Below, one piece after another: positions 11,798-22,700 of a stretch of DNA of 64,000 nt (position 1 is the first letter of the stretch; every line of letters starts with the position of its first letter). The notes below the pieces were generated by a model that ran no database searches, had not been told where the DNA came from, and was given only the letters and a program-made list of their open reading frames with translations. The translations under genes and the position numbers were made by a program. This stretch comes from Amorphophallus konjac (lineage: Eukaryota > Streptophyta > Magnoliopsida > Alismatales > Araceae), in NCBI GenBank assembly GCA_022559845.1, contig CM040121.1, positions 563,155,581-563,219,580 on the forward strand. The letters run 5' to 3'.

Positions 11798-12334
11798 GTG
11801 ACGGTCCACCCTAGGGCCGTCATAAGCAAGTAACGGTCTAGGCGAGACCGTTACATGCGCCTAACGGTTCAAAACAGACCGTCACACGGTCAGAGGGGAA
11901 AGGGATGTAATGGCCTGGTCCAGGCGCGTTACAAGAATGTAACGCGCTTGGCCCCATGCGTTACACACCCCCCACGCTCCCAAAGCCAAAAGGGATGTAA
12001 CGGCCTAGCCCGGCGCGTCACACGCATGTAACGCGCTTGGCCCAGCGCGTTACATAGCCCTCACACTTGGGGTGAAAACAGGAAGTAACGCGCCTGCCCC
12101 AGCGCGTTACACGTATGTAACGCGCCTTGCCCGGTGCGTTACATGGCCTGACCCCCAACTGTCACAAACCAACGGTCGAAAGCCCCTGACGGCCCTACCC
12201 AAGCGCGTCATAGGCAAATGGTGGTCTATCGTGAGGCCGTTACAGCCCCCGACCCCCAAAAACACTACTCAGGAATGTAACGCACCCCTATAGGGGCGTC
12301 ACAAGCATGTGACGGTCACTGGAGTGACCGTTAC
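11798..12334 (-). repeat. Array of about 13 short hairpins (element A, 3' LTR)
   Basis: Successive imperfect inverted repeats share TAACG/GACGG ends and differ in their stems. Examples are TAACGGTCT-AGGCG-AGACCGTTA, TAACGCGC-CTGCCCCA-GCGCGTTA and GACGGTCAC-TGGA-GTGACCGTTA. They are separated by only a few bases to tens of bases. The array lies downstream of the TATA box on the transcribed minus strand, so it would be in the RNA. Confidence 0.85.
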
Positions 12335-12887
12335 ACACTCCCGAGCACGCTACGGCGGGAAAACCCCAAAAACTTCGACCACGCCCCCGTGCCTCCACCG
12401 GAGAGGGGGAAAAAAAGGGGAAGACCCCTGGGGACCCCTAGCATGCATCTAAGCCATCCAAACGCGAAATCGCGGGCTAAAACCATAGATCGGGCGAGCT
12501 CTCCCCAAATCATGGAAAACCCCAAACCCGCTCAATCAAGCCCCTCTCGGCCTCCCCGCGGCCTACAAACCACGGAAATGAACGGCAAGAGGCTAAGGAA
12601 CGTCACCCTACCTCAATGGAGCGAATGCTCCGCCGGATCGTTCGTGAATCACGAAAAACGCCTTAGAAAACCCTCGTCCTTCAAGCTTCCCGCGAGCACC
12701 GCACGCCCCCACGATCGCCTCGCCGCCGCCCACGTCACCGCGCCGTCGCCCCGCCGCCGTCTGCAGCCGGAGAGGGGTCCGCCGCGGTCAACCGAGAGGA
12801 AGAGAGGGAGAGGGTTACGGTGGAGGAAGAAGAAGAAGAAGAAGAAGAAGAAGAAGAAGAGGGTGGGGGAGAGAGAAAATAGGGGGG

Positions 12888-12894
12888 TTTTATA
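12888..12894 (-). promoter_or_regulatory. TATA box, element A 3' LTR
   Basis: The minus strand reads CTATAAAACCCCCC. The same motif is in the other LTR (20389-20395), and a close form is in LTR D (21824-21831). Confidence 0.6.
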
Positions 12895-13232
12895 GAAAAT
12901 CTGAAAATTTTGAAAAATTCTGAAAAATAGAAAATTACACCCCCGCGATCCTCGGAACGCACCGATCGTAATGGTACCACTCGTGCCTAGGTGAACGGCC
13001 CGGTTCACCCGCAGCGAGCTTCCGAAGTAAAAGCCGAAACACACACCGGAAATCAGAAAACACACACGGAAAAGCCGCGGAACGCCTCCGGGCCTCCGAA
13101 ACAACTCCGGATCGCGCCGATCCGAACACGAAAGATGTCCGAAATGAAATATCGGACACAACAGAGTTGGACACTCTGAAAACCAAATCCGGGACCCACG
13201 AAGAAAGGATCCAAAAGGTCCGAGATATTACA

Positions 13233-13246
13233 GCCCTCCCCCCTTA
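13233..13246 (-). other. Polypurine tract of element A
   Basis: The minus strand reads TAAGGGGGGAGGGC, immediately before the 3' LTR, where plus-strand DNA synthesis would start. Confidence 0.85.
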
Positions 13247-13299
13247 AGGAATTTCGTCCTCGAAATTGAGAACAACCAAAGGGGAAAGAAGAGGAAGAC

Positions 13300-13490
13300 T
13301 CACTCAAACAGATACGGGAATTGCTGACGCATCTCATCCTCACGTTCCCACGAAGCCTCACCACCAGAGTGTCGTTGCCACACGACCTTTACCAAGGGAA
13401 TAACCTTGTTCCGCAGGCGCCGCTCTCGCCTATCCTCTACGCGGATCGGAAACTCTGGGAGAGAAAGATCTGGAGTCACCTCAGGCCAAA
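13300..13490 (-). pseudogene. C-terminal chromodomain-like tail of element A, out of frame
   Basis: The main frame ends at 13476 after HDVFHVSMLRKYMPDD. About 60 residues that look like the usual Tekay tail (RVEDRRERRLRNK, then VKVVWQRHSGGEASWE) continue in another frame to a stop at 13300-13302. A one-base insertion near 13490 would explain this. The tail resembles the short chromodomain-like end of Tekay/Del elements. Confidence 0.7.
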
Positions 13491-16400
13491 CGGAAACTCG
13501 AGCACCTGAGAGTCATCGGGCATATACTTCCGCAACATCGAGACGTGGAACACGTCATGCACCAACGCCAACTCAGGAGGTAACTGCAACCGGTAAGCAA
13601 CCTCACCGATGCGCTCCACAATCGCGAAAGGACCAATATAGCGGGGACTCAACTTCCCACGCCATCCAAAACGCATCACCCCCTTCACCGGAAAAACTCT
13701 CAAGAACACATAATCGCCCACGGCGAACTCGAGAGGCTGCCTCCTACGGTCAGTATAGCTCTTCTGCCGACTCTGGGCCGCCAACATGTTCTGACGAACC
13801 AGGTGCACAACATCCACACATTGCTGCACCAATTCCGGTCCCGTCAAAACACGCTCACCCACCTCAAACCAATCAAGTGGAGTCCGACAAGGACGCCCAT
13901 ACAATGCCTCATAAGGAGCCATGCCGATGCTCGAATGATAGCCGTCGTTATAGGCAAACTCCACCAACGGTAGGTGATGAATCCAACTCCCCTGCCACTC
14001 CAGGCAGCAGGATCTCAGCATGTCCTCCAAAGTCTGAATGGTCCTCTCAGAATGACCATCTGACTGAGGATGATACGCCGAGCTAAATACCAACTCCGTG
14101 CCAAGAGCTCGCTGGAAACTCCTCCAGAATGCAGAAGTGAAGCGCGGATCCCGATCTGACACGATCGAAATGGGAACCCCATGCAACGGCACGATCCGCT
14201 CCACATAAAGATGAGCCAACTTAGACACGCTCCAGCTGACTTTGACCGGTAACAACCGCGTCACCTTCGTCAGCCGATCCACCAGCAACCAAATACTGTC
14301 CTGCCCACTCGGGGTCCTCGGTAATCCCACCACGAAATCCGTGGTCACATGGTCCCACTTCCAAGCAGGAACATCCAAGGGCTGCAGAGTACCTCCTGGT
14401 CGCTGATGCTCCGCCTTCACCTGCTGACAGATCAGGCACCTGGCCACAAACTCTGCGACATCTCTCTTCATGCCAGGCCACCAGAACTGCCTCCGCAAGT
14501 TCCGATACATCTTCGTCGCACCCGGGTGCACAGTGTACCTGCTCCCATGAGCCTCGCGTAACACCGCACGACGAACCTGCTCCTCCGCTGGGACGTACAT
14601 CCTGCCGCGAAACCTAGCAGCGCTATCCTCACCCAGCTCCACATCAGCCATAGCTAGAATCCGGGGCAACTCAGGGTCTGCATGCTGAGCCTCTGTCACC
14701 TGACGACGGATAGCAGGAGTGACAGTCAGACTCGCAAGCACTGCCAACCCTGGCTCCTGGGGAATCTTGAGCCTGAAAGATACCTCGGGCACTTGTTCCC
14801 AGAGCCTCCACTTCCTCAACATCAAGGTACTGACCGCCACCTTCCGACTCAAGGCATCAGCAACGACATTCATCCTGCCCGGCAGATAAGACAGGGTGAA
14901 GTCATAATCCTTCATGAACTCCATCCAACGCCTTTGCCTGAGGTTCAGATCTCTCTGCGAGAACACATACCTCAAACTCTAATGGTCAGTAAACACCTCG
15001 AACTTCTCGCCGTACAGATAATACCTCCAGATCTTCAGCGCGAAGATCACCGCCGCTAACTCAAGGTCATGGGTAGGGTAGTTCTCTTCGTGGAGCTTTA
15101 GCTGCCTAGATGCATAAGCCACCACTCTACCATGCTGCATCAACACAGCACCCAACCCAACGACGGAAGCATCTGTACACACCACGAAACCTCCCGATCT
15201 AGAAGGCAAAACTAACACCGGAGCCGAGGTGAGCAATCTCTTCAGTTCCCTGAAGCTCTGCCCACACTCCTCGGACCAAACGAAAGGCACATCCTTCCGC
15301 GTGAGCCTAGTCATCGGGGCCGCAATGCGAGAAAAATCCTAGATAAACCGACGATAATAACCCGCAAGCCCTAAGAAACTCCGGATCTCCGTTACCGATC
15401 TCGGCCTCGGCCACTGCATCACTGCCTCGACCTTGGCGGGGTCCACGAAAATGTCATCACCAGAAATCACGTGCCCCAGAAAGTGCACCTCACTGAGCCA
15501 AAACTCGCACTTGCTGAGCTTCGCATACAACTGGTGATCTCGCAACGTCTGCAGCACCACACCCAAATGGTACGCGTGCTCCTCGGCAGACCGCGAATAA
15601 ACAAGGATGTCATCCACGAAGATGACCACGAACTGGTCCAAATACGGATGAAACACCCTCTGCATCAAGTCCATGAAGGCTGCAGGGGCATTGGTGAGTC
15701 CGAACGGCATCACCAAAAACTCATAATGCCCGTACCTCGTACTGAATGCAGTCTTCTCCACATCGGACTCGCAAATTCTCAGCTGATAGTAACCGGTCCG
15801 CAAATCAATCCGCGAGAACACTCGCGCAGACTGCAGCTGGTCGAACAAATCATCAATCCGCGGTAACAGATACTTTTTCTTAATGGTCACTTCATTCAGC
15901 TGTCGATAGTCAATGCACAAGCGCAGACTACCGTCCTTCTTCTTCACGAACAACACGGGCGCACCCCAAGGGGAAAAACTAGGACGAATATACCCCTTGG
16001 CCAACAGTTCCTGCAACTGCGCCCTCAACTCCCTCAACTCAGCGGGGGCCATACGGTAGGGAGCCTTCGCCAAAAGTCCCGTACCAGGCACAACCTCGAT
16101 CACGAAATCGATCTCCCGCTGGGGAGGTAATCCAGGCAACTCCTCAGGAAAAACGTCGGGAAACTCGCACACCACCGCAATGTCCTCGACATCCGACTCC
16201 ATCCGGTCAGACACAACCACGGACGCGAGAAAACCCTAACAACCTAAATCAAGCAATCGACGGGCTCGAATAGCAGAGATAAGGAATCGAGAAGAGGCGG
16301 AACGGATACCTTGGAAATAGAAGGTCCTCTTGCTCGGATGCTGGAAGTAGACCCTCTTCATTCCACAATCCACCACCGCTCCATGGGTCTCGAGCCAATC

Positions 16401-17999
16401 CATGCCTAGAATCACATCATAATCCCGAAGCTGCAACGCATACAACCTGCCTGGCATACTCCGCCCATCGATCCAAATCGGAACCTGATCGAAGCAATAC
16501 GGAGTGATCATAAAGTCACCCGAAGGCAACTCCACTGCCAAATCACAGGACAACTGGGTCACCGGCTCCTCGACGCTCGACGTGAAATCCTCCGAAGTAA
16601 ATGAATGAGACGCGCCAGAATCAATTAAAACCCGAGCCGCACAACCCAAATTCTGAACGGTACCTTCCACGAGCTGCGACGCCACTGCCTCTGCCCTGGT
16701 CATGTGCGTGATCTGGCCCCGAGCCCTCTGCCTGCCTCCCACACTAGCTGACCTGGGTAGCGGCGGATACTGTCCCTGCTGCTGCTGTTGCTGCCTCTGC
16801 TGCTGGGGAACCTGCTGCTGCTGAGGAAACTGCTGCTGCGGCGGCCTCTGAGGACAGTCGCGCGCCATATGCCCTGGCTGGTCACACCGAAAATAGATGA
16901 TCGGCGCCGTGCACTGCCTGCCTGGGTGGGTCCCACCACACCATGGACAAGGTCCTCGCGATCCACCCACTGATCCCTGACGCTGCAAAGGAATCGGCTG
17001 TTGTACACTGCCCGATGAAGCTTGCCCCTGATCCTTGGACTTCTTTTTTCGGAAATTCTTCGCGAAGAACTTCTTGACCTTCGTGCCAAAGGACGCAGAT
17101 CCTATCATCGAAGCTGCCGATGCTGGTACTCCTGAACCACCCGGCGCATGCTGGAAAGAACCTTGCTGCTGGGTAGCCGACTGCTGGCTGCGACCTGACA
17201 AGGACTGCCCCTGGCTGATCGGTCCTCGGATCCTCTGCATATCCATCTCTAACGAAGCCGCAACATGAGACGATGTCTCTAGATCAGTGGCCCCGTTCGC
17301 GATCAAATGGTGCCTCAGCTCCAGCCTCAAGCCCTGCACAAATTGCGCGGTCTTCACCCTCTCATGATCCATGATGTGAGGTGCATACCGACCCAGCTCG
17401 ACAAATCGGGCCCTGTACTGCAGCACGGACATGTCACCCTGCACCAGCTCCAGAAACTCCTGCATCCGCTGCGTAGCAACATAATCTGGACAGTACGTAC
17501 GCTCGAAAGCACTGACGAAATCATCCCACTCGATCTGCTCAAGTGGACGAAGCTGAAAAGACGTCTTCCACTCGGAAGATCACCACCTCCGAGCCGTACC
17601 TTACAACTGGTTGTAGGCCAACACCACTCTGTCCTCGGCAGCACTCTTTGCAGAACTGAACACCCGCTCCATCTCATCGAGCCAATCACGAGCCGCATCA
17701 GGGTCTGTCTGGCCGCTAAAGTAAGGTGGATGGAACTGCATGAAGTCTCTCACTGCTCGGCCTGGCCCACCCCTGACTGACAAGCCCTCACCAGCCTCTC
17801 CGCCGAACTGCTGAGACATAAGCTGGTACATGCCACGGAAGAAATCCTCGGCCCCCGGAACTCTCGCAGTATCCGCGGCCTCGGTAGCCCCCGGTGGCGC
17901 TCTACTATGCTCCTCCTGGTCCCTCTGGACCCCCTGCTGGATCTCCTGACCTCCAGCCGACTGCCCCTGCTGAGAGCGAGAGCTCCGCCTCGGCGCCAT
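13300..17999 (-). pseudogene. Gag-Pol pseudogene of element A
   Basis: A single frame from the ATG at 17999 is broken by stops at 17601-17603, 17580-17582, 16236-16238, 15339-15341 and 14979-14981, and by a one-base frameshift near 13490. Gag occupies about 17999-16900, with a knuckle whose first Cys is replaced (YFRCDQPGHMARDC). Protease follows (LIDSGASHSF near 16630; ILGMDWLE near 16410). RT has YRMAPAEL, the catalytic [11 protein letters not shown] (about 15610) and FLGHVIS. RNase H has [13 protein letters not shown] and ADALSRK. Integrase has an HHCC zinc region, then VTTDFVVGLP, SDRDPRF and the DGHSERTIQ glutamate. The stops fit C-to-T (or G-to-A) changes of Gln or Trp codons. Confidence 0.92.
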
Positions 18000-18147
18000 A
18001 CTCGCTCCTAAAGCACAAGACAGAATACACGAAAACGGCAAGGTCAAAATAAACCCGCGGTGCCCAATGCCAGCGTCACCCGTACATCATTGCTGTGGAC
18101 TAGTGGACCACTACAATTACCTATGATTCTCATGTAATTCCACAACC

Positions 18148-18161
18148 GCGCTCTGATACCA
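18148..18161 (-). other. Primer-binding site of element A
   Basis: The minus strand reads TGGTATCAGAGCGC, two bases from the 5' LTR at 18164. It matches the 3' end of initiator tRNA-Met. Confidence 0.9.
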
Positions 18162-18163
18162 GC

Positions 18164-20733
18164 TGTAACGACCCGAGAATCCGATTACCGGGAAGGCCCG
18201 ATAATCGAGACTCGCACCGCCACCCACGAGCCCGAAGACTCGGAAGGGTTAAAAGGATGGTGTGGAGACTCCACAAGTATCACAAATAATTGCAGAAAAT
18301 AAACAGTTATAATATTAAGCAGGAAATAAATTAACATTTTACATGGTCCACAATAGAAATTATCGACAATAATAATAGTCCACGACTAGTACAGTGACAA
18401 GGAAGAAAAGTACAGCTACACGGGGCATACCCCGGCTCTGACCTCTGGCACTACCTCTGGGCACCCGCACCATGCTGCACCCCAGAGGCGCTCCCCCGGG
18501 GCGGCGCCTCACCTGAAACACGGTGAAAACACGCAGGGAATGAGTCTCGGAACAAGACTCAGTAGGGATCACTCGAACCCTACCTCGTAGAACGAGAAAC
18601 CACTACACTAGCGGTAAGAGAGTACCTCGGAAAAGAAAGCCATGTACTCTACAGAACAAAGGTCCCATGGCACGCAACCCGACACCCGTGTCACGGTAAG
18701 AAGACCGAAGCTCAACGGCCAACCCGACAAAACCCGAAGGTCGGAAACACACGACTGACAGACTGCCACTCCGTACTCGACAGGAGTACCACCCACTAGA
18801 AGCACCACCGGTAGCGTCCCCTGACGTCTTACGCCGCGCCGCAGGTGAACCGCCTGGCGTGGTAGCTCCTACCAGAGGCGCGAACACCGCACAAGTAACC
18901 ACAACAAGTGTCTAGCTGGGGTCACGCCCATCGATGTGCGTCCACTATCCCCAACCACGTGTGCACACACAGACCACGCGTCCTAGGTCTGGCCCTCTGA
19001 CCGGTTTTCCCCTGGCACTGGACTCTGATGTGACGAGGGGCCCGACGGTAACCAGTCTAAAACCGTCCTCAGGGTAAGCCCGTACACCACTCCCTGGTGC
19101 GACCAGCACACGCGTAATGATAGGCTACGGCTAGTGGAGGGTCACAAAGGAGTAGACTCTCGAGTCAACGGAAAACAACGTCCGAATCCGACAACGTGTG
19201 GGAATCACCCCACGCACCAGCCCCGTCGCACGGTGGCCACAGTCGGAGTAAAAACGGGGTTGCCACCCTCATGGGGCAACCAGGCATGTGACGGTCCACC
19301 CTAGGGCCGTCACAAGCAAGTAACGGTCTAGGCGAGACCGTTACATGCGCCTAACGATTCAAAACAGACCGTCACACGGTCAGAGGGGAAAGGGATGTAA
19401 CGGCCTGGTCCAGGCGCGTTACAAGAATGTAACGTGCTTGGCCCCATGCGTTACACACCCCCCACGCTCCCAAAGCCAAAAGGGATGTAACGGTCCAGCC
19501 CGGCGTGTCACACGCATGTAACGCGCTTGGCCCAGCGCGTTACATGGCCCTCACACTTGGGGTGAAAACAGGAAGTAACGCGCCTGCCCCAGCGCGTTAC
19601 ACGTATGTAACGCGCCTTGCCCGGTGCGTTACATGGCCTGACCCCCAACGGTCACAAACCAACGATCGAAAGCCCCTGACGGCCCTACCCAAGCGCGTCA
19701 TAGGCAAATGGCGGTCTATCGTGAGGCCGTTACAGCCCCCGACCCCCAAAAACACTACTCAGGAATGTAACGCACCCCTCTAGGGGCGTCACAAGCATGT
19801 GACGGTCACTGGAGTGATCGTTACACACTCCCGAGCACGCTACGGCGGGAAAACCCCAAAAACTTCAACCACGCCCCCGTGCCTCCACCGGAGAGGGGGA
19901 AAACAAAGGGGAAGACCCCTGGGGACCCATAACATGCATCTAAGCCATCCAAACGCAAAATCGAGGGCTAAAACCATAGATCGGGCGAGCTCTCCCCAAA
20001 TCATGGAAAACCCCAAACCCGCTCAATCAAGCCCCTCTCGGCCTCCCCGCGGCCTACAAACTACGAAAATGAACGGCAAGAGGCTAAGGAACGTCACCCT
20101 ACCTCAATGGAGCGAATGCTTTGCCGGATCGTTCGTGAATCGCGAAAAATGCCTTAGAAAACCCTCGTCCTTCAAGCTTCCCGCGAGCACCGCACGCCCC
20201 CACGATCGCCTCGCCGCCGCCCACGTCACCGCGCCGTCGCCTCGCCGCCGTCTGCAGCCGGAGAGGGGTCCGCCGCGGTCAACCCGGAGGAAGAGAGGGA
20301 GAGGGTTACGGTGGAGGAGGAAGGAGGAAGAAGAAGAAGAAGTAGTAGTAGAAGTAGAAGAGGGTGGGGCAGAGAGAAAATAGGGGGGTTTTATAGAAAA
20401 TCCGGTAATTCTGGAAAATTCTGGAAAATAAAAAATTACACCCCCGCGATCCTCGGAACGCACCGATCGCAACGGTACCACTCTTGCCCAGGTGAACGGC
20501 CCGGTTCACCCACAGCGAGCTGCCGAAGTAAAAGCCGAAACATACACCGGAAATCAGAAAACACACACAGAAAAGTCGCGAAACGCCTCCGGGCCTCCGA
20601 AACAACTCCGGATCGCGCCGATCCGAACACGAAAGATGTCCGAAACGAAATTTCGGACACAACAAAGTCGGACACTCCGAAAACCAAATCCGGGACCCAC
20701 GAAGAAAGGATCCGAAAGGTCCGGGATATTACA
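18164..20733 (-). repeat. 5' LTR of element A
   Basis: 2,570 bp, starting TGTAACGACCCG and ending GATATTACA. It is collinear with 10673-13232, with scattered substitutions and small indels. It holds the second hairpin array at 19289-19825 and a TATA box at 20389-20395. The GAA run of the other LTR is here partly AGT/GTA repeats, a fast-changing spot. Confidence 0.95.
19289..19825 (-). repeat. Hairpin array, element A 5' LTR
   Basis: This is the second copy of the array described for 11798-12334. Differences from the other LTR include some that break a stem pair (for example GTGATCG against GTGACCG in the last hairpin). Confidence 0.8.
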
Positions 20734-21440
20734 ACTCACCCAGCAATCACAAGATATTGGCTAACTATGGCATCCAATCTGCTGCTAGAGAATGTCCAAA
20801 AATCAAAATCATAAAATGGATGTGCCTCCCTTGGCCTTCCTTCAAATTAAATACTGATGGAGCTTGCAAATGTACAGGAGTCTCCGGTGGTGGTGGGGTC
20901 ATCCGAGACCCATATGGCAATGTCCTACTTGCTTTCTCTCATTTCTATGCCCAGTCCAATAGTCTTATTGCAGAAGCCAGAGCTCTATATGATGGACTTA
21001 AATATCTGCATACTATCACTGATCGGCCAGCCTATATTGAGTGTGACTCTAAGGTTTTAATACAGAGTGTTAAAAGGGAAATCTCTTGCCCATGGGTCAT
21101 TCTCACTTATGTTAGAGACATCTGGCGCATCCTCTCCACAACAGACACTATCTCGCACATTTTTAGAGAAGCAAACACTGTTGCTGATTCTTTGGCATAT
21201 CTAGCTTGTAGCTCCAAATGTAATTCTTTTTTTGTTTACCATGAGCTACCAAATTTTGTCAAAAGTGCAGCTCGACTGGATAAGCTAGGAATGCCTTGCA
21301 TCCGCATAATGTAATTGACTTTATTCTTTTAGTTATTAATAAAACTTACCTCCTAGGATTGGGTGGTGGAGTGGCTGCTCTCCTTACCTCTTGTAAGGGG
21401 TGCACTCTCCCACTCACCTTTAGGCAGGGTTTTTTTTTTA
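20734..21440 (+). pseudogene. LINE ORF2, part 2: RNase H domain and 3' end
   Basis: After the duplicated ACTCA (20734-20738), the LINE frame of 7778-10672 resumes at 20739 in phase and runs to a TAA at 21312-21314. It encodes an RNase H (RVT_3-like) domain: FKLNTDGACKC, GGGGVIRDPYGN, LIAEARALYDGL, ECDSKVLIQ and REANTVADSLA. The 3' region ends near 21440 at a T-run/A-run (TTTTTTTTTAAAAAAAA). It is not a separate gene. Confidence 0.9.
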
Positions 21441-21444
21441 AAAA

Positions 21445-22068
21445 AAATATGGATTTTGGCCCTCCTGGCTTAAAAACACCCCTCTCGACTTCCCCACGGC
21501 CTACAAATCAAGGGGAAAGCAGTAAAGATGGTAAGGATCCGTCCCCCTATCTCAAAGAAGCCCGGAAGCCGCCGGATAGCCGCCGACCTCAAAACCTTGG
21601 CCGAACACGATCTCCTCTCCCACGTCTCAAAGGAGGCACGGCCGCGTTCCTCTCGCCGCCGTCGTCGCCACCACGCCGTAGCCGAGGTCCACTGCCCGTT
21701 GCCGGACGAGGAAGGGGCGCCGCAACATTCACACGGGAGAGAGGGGGCCGCGGTGCACTCACGGGAAGGAGAAGGAAGAAGAAAAAAGAAGAAAATGAGA
21801 AAAAGAAAAGGGAAAAGGGGGGGTTTATATAGAAAATCTAAAAAATCAGAAAAATTAGAAAAATTTATTTTCTCGATCCTTGGAACACGCTCATCGCACT
21901 GGTACGGTCCTGGAGTAGGAGAACGCAACGGTTTGCTCTACACAGGTTCCGTAGGTCCGTCAGAGAAAAACACGCGTAAACCGCAAAACACGCTCCGAGA
22001 CCCCTGAAAGTGATCCGAAACCCACGGATCCAGATCCGAAAAATGTCCGAAAAACTCGAGACATTACA
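21445..22068 (-). repeat. LTR remnant D, right part
   Basis: It resumes the old LTR interrupted at 7777: CCCCTCTCGACTTCCCCACGG matches 12538-12560 of LTR A. It then follows the same order through a GC-rich coding-like stretch, a TATA box (21824-21831, minus strand TATATAAACCCCC) and the terminal GACATTACA at 22068. The outer LTR end here marks the 5' boundary of element D; its body would lie left of the window. Confidence 0.75.
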
Positions 22069-22153
22069 CATATAATATGCTACAAATCTCTACTTTCTAA
22101 CTCAAACAGATAGAATTATATACTGGATCTTGATCAATAAATAGAAGAGCAAT

Positions 22154-22700
22154 TGCAAATCGAACTTAGCGAAGTACTAGTTGATTCCGCAGCAGAGACG
22201 ACGACAGACAACAACTGTGATCGTGGGGAGTGCAGGGACGATGGGCCACTTCCTTTGATGCCGGACAGGACCCGGGGCTATGAATTTCTTCTTTCTTCTT
22301 TTTTTTCTCTTTATTTTGTCACAAACTATTGGCTCTATTTTTTTTCTGCCCTCTTTTTTTTTCACCGGGTATTTCTTATATTTTTTCCTATTCTTCAAGT
22401 CTTTTTCTCTTTTTTTTGATCTAACCATTGCTTAACCCTAATTAGGGTTAGTTTCTCTTATTTTTAGAGAAACATAATTACAAATAGACCCAAACTCCTT
22501 TTTACTTTAACACCGACAATATCCCGACTATTAAAACAAACAAAAATATATAACTGACTAAATAAACTCTAAATTAAAAATAGCCCTTAAATTAACTACG
22601 AAAATACAAGAAATAATAAAAATAATCTTCATGTTGGATGCCTTCCATGCTTCCGCATAAATTAAAATTATTCTCGGTAAATCCTGTAACTCGCTCCGCA
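22154..22700 (-). repeat. 3' LTR of element E
   Basis: 547 bp with a T-rich centre (22285-22425). It matches the other LTR at many stretches, such as GAGTGCAGGGACGATG and TATGAATTTCTTCTTT. The left end is approximate. Confidence 0.65.

Larger units (their letters stand above)
10673..13232 (-). repeat. 3' LTR of element A
   Basis: 2,560 bp, starting TGTAACGACCCG and ending GATATTACA. It contains a hairpin array (11798-12334), a GAA trinucleotide run (about 12826-12860) and a minus-strand TATA box (12888-12894). Minus-strand frames at 10873-11412 recur in the other LTR only because the LTRs are copies. Confidence 0.95.
10673..20733 (-). mobile_element. Complete Ty3/gypsy element A (Tekay/Del type)
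   Basis: A 10,061-bp element with LTRs at both ends, an iMet primer site, a polypurine tract, and gag-protease-RT-RNase H-integrase in gypsy order. It is flanked by the 5-bp duplication ACTCA. It lies inside a LINE: removing the element and one duplication copy restores the LINE frame. The LTRs differ by roughly 3% by eye. The coding frame has five stops and one late frameshift, so the copy is not autonomous. Confidence 0.95.

Noticed and set aside
20757..21314. A separate RNase H-type host gene
   Set aside because: The frame continues exactly from the LINE ORF2 that ends at 10672, so it is the LINE C-terminal domain.
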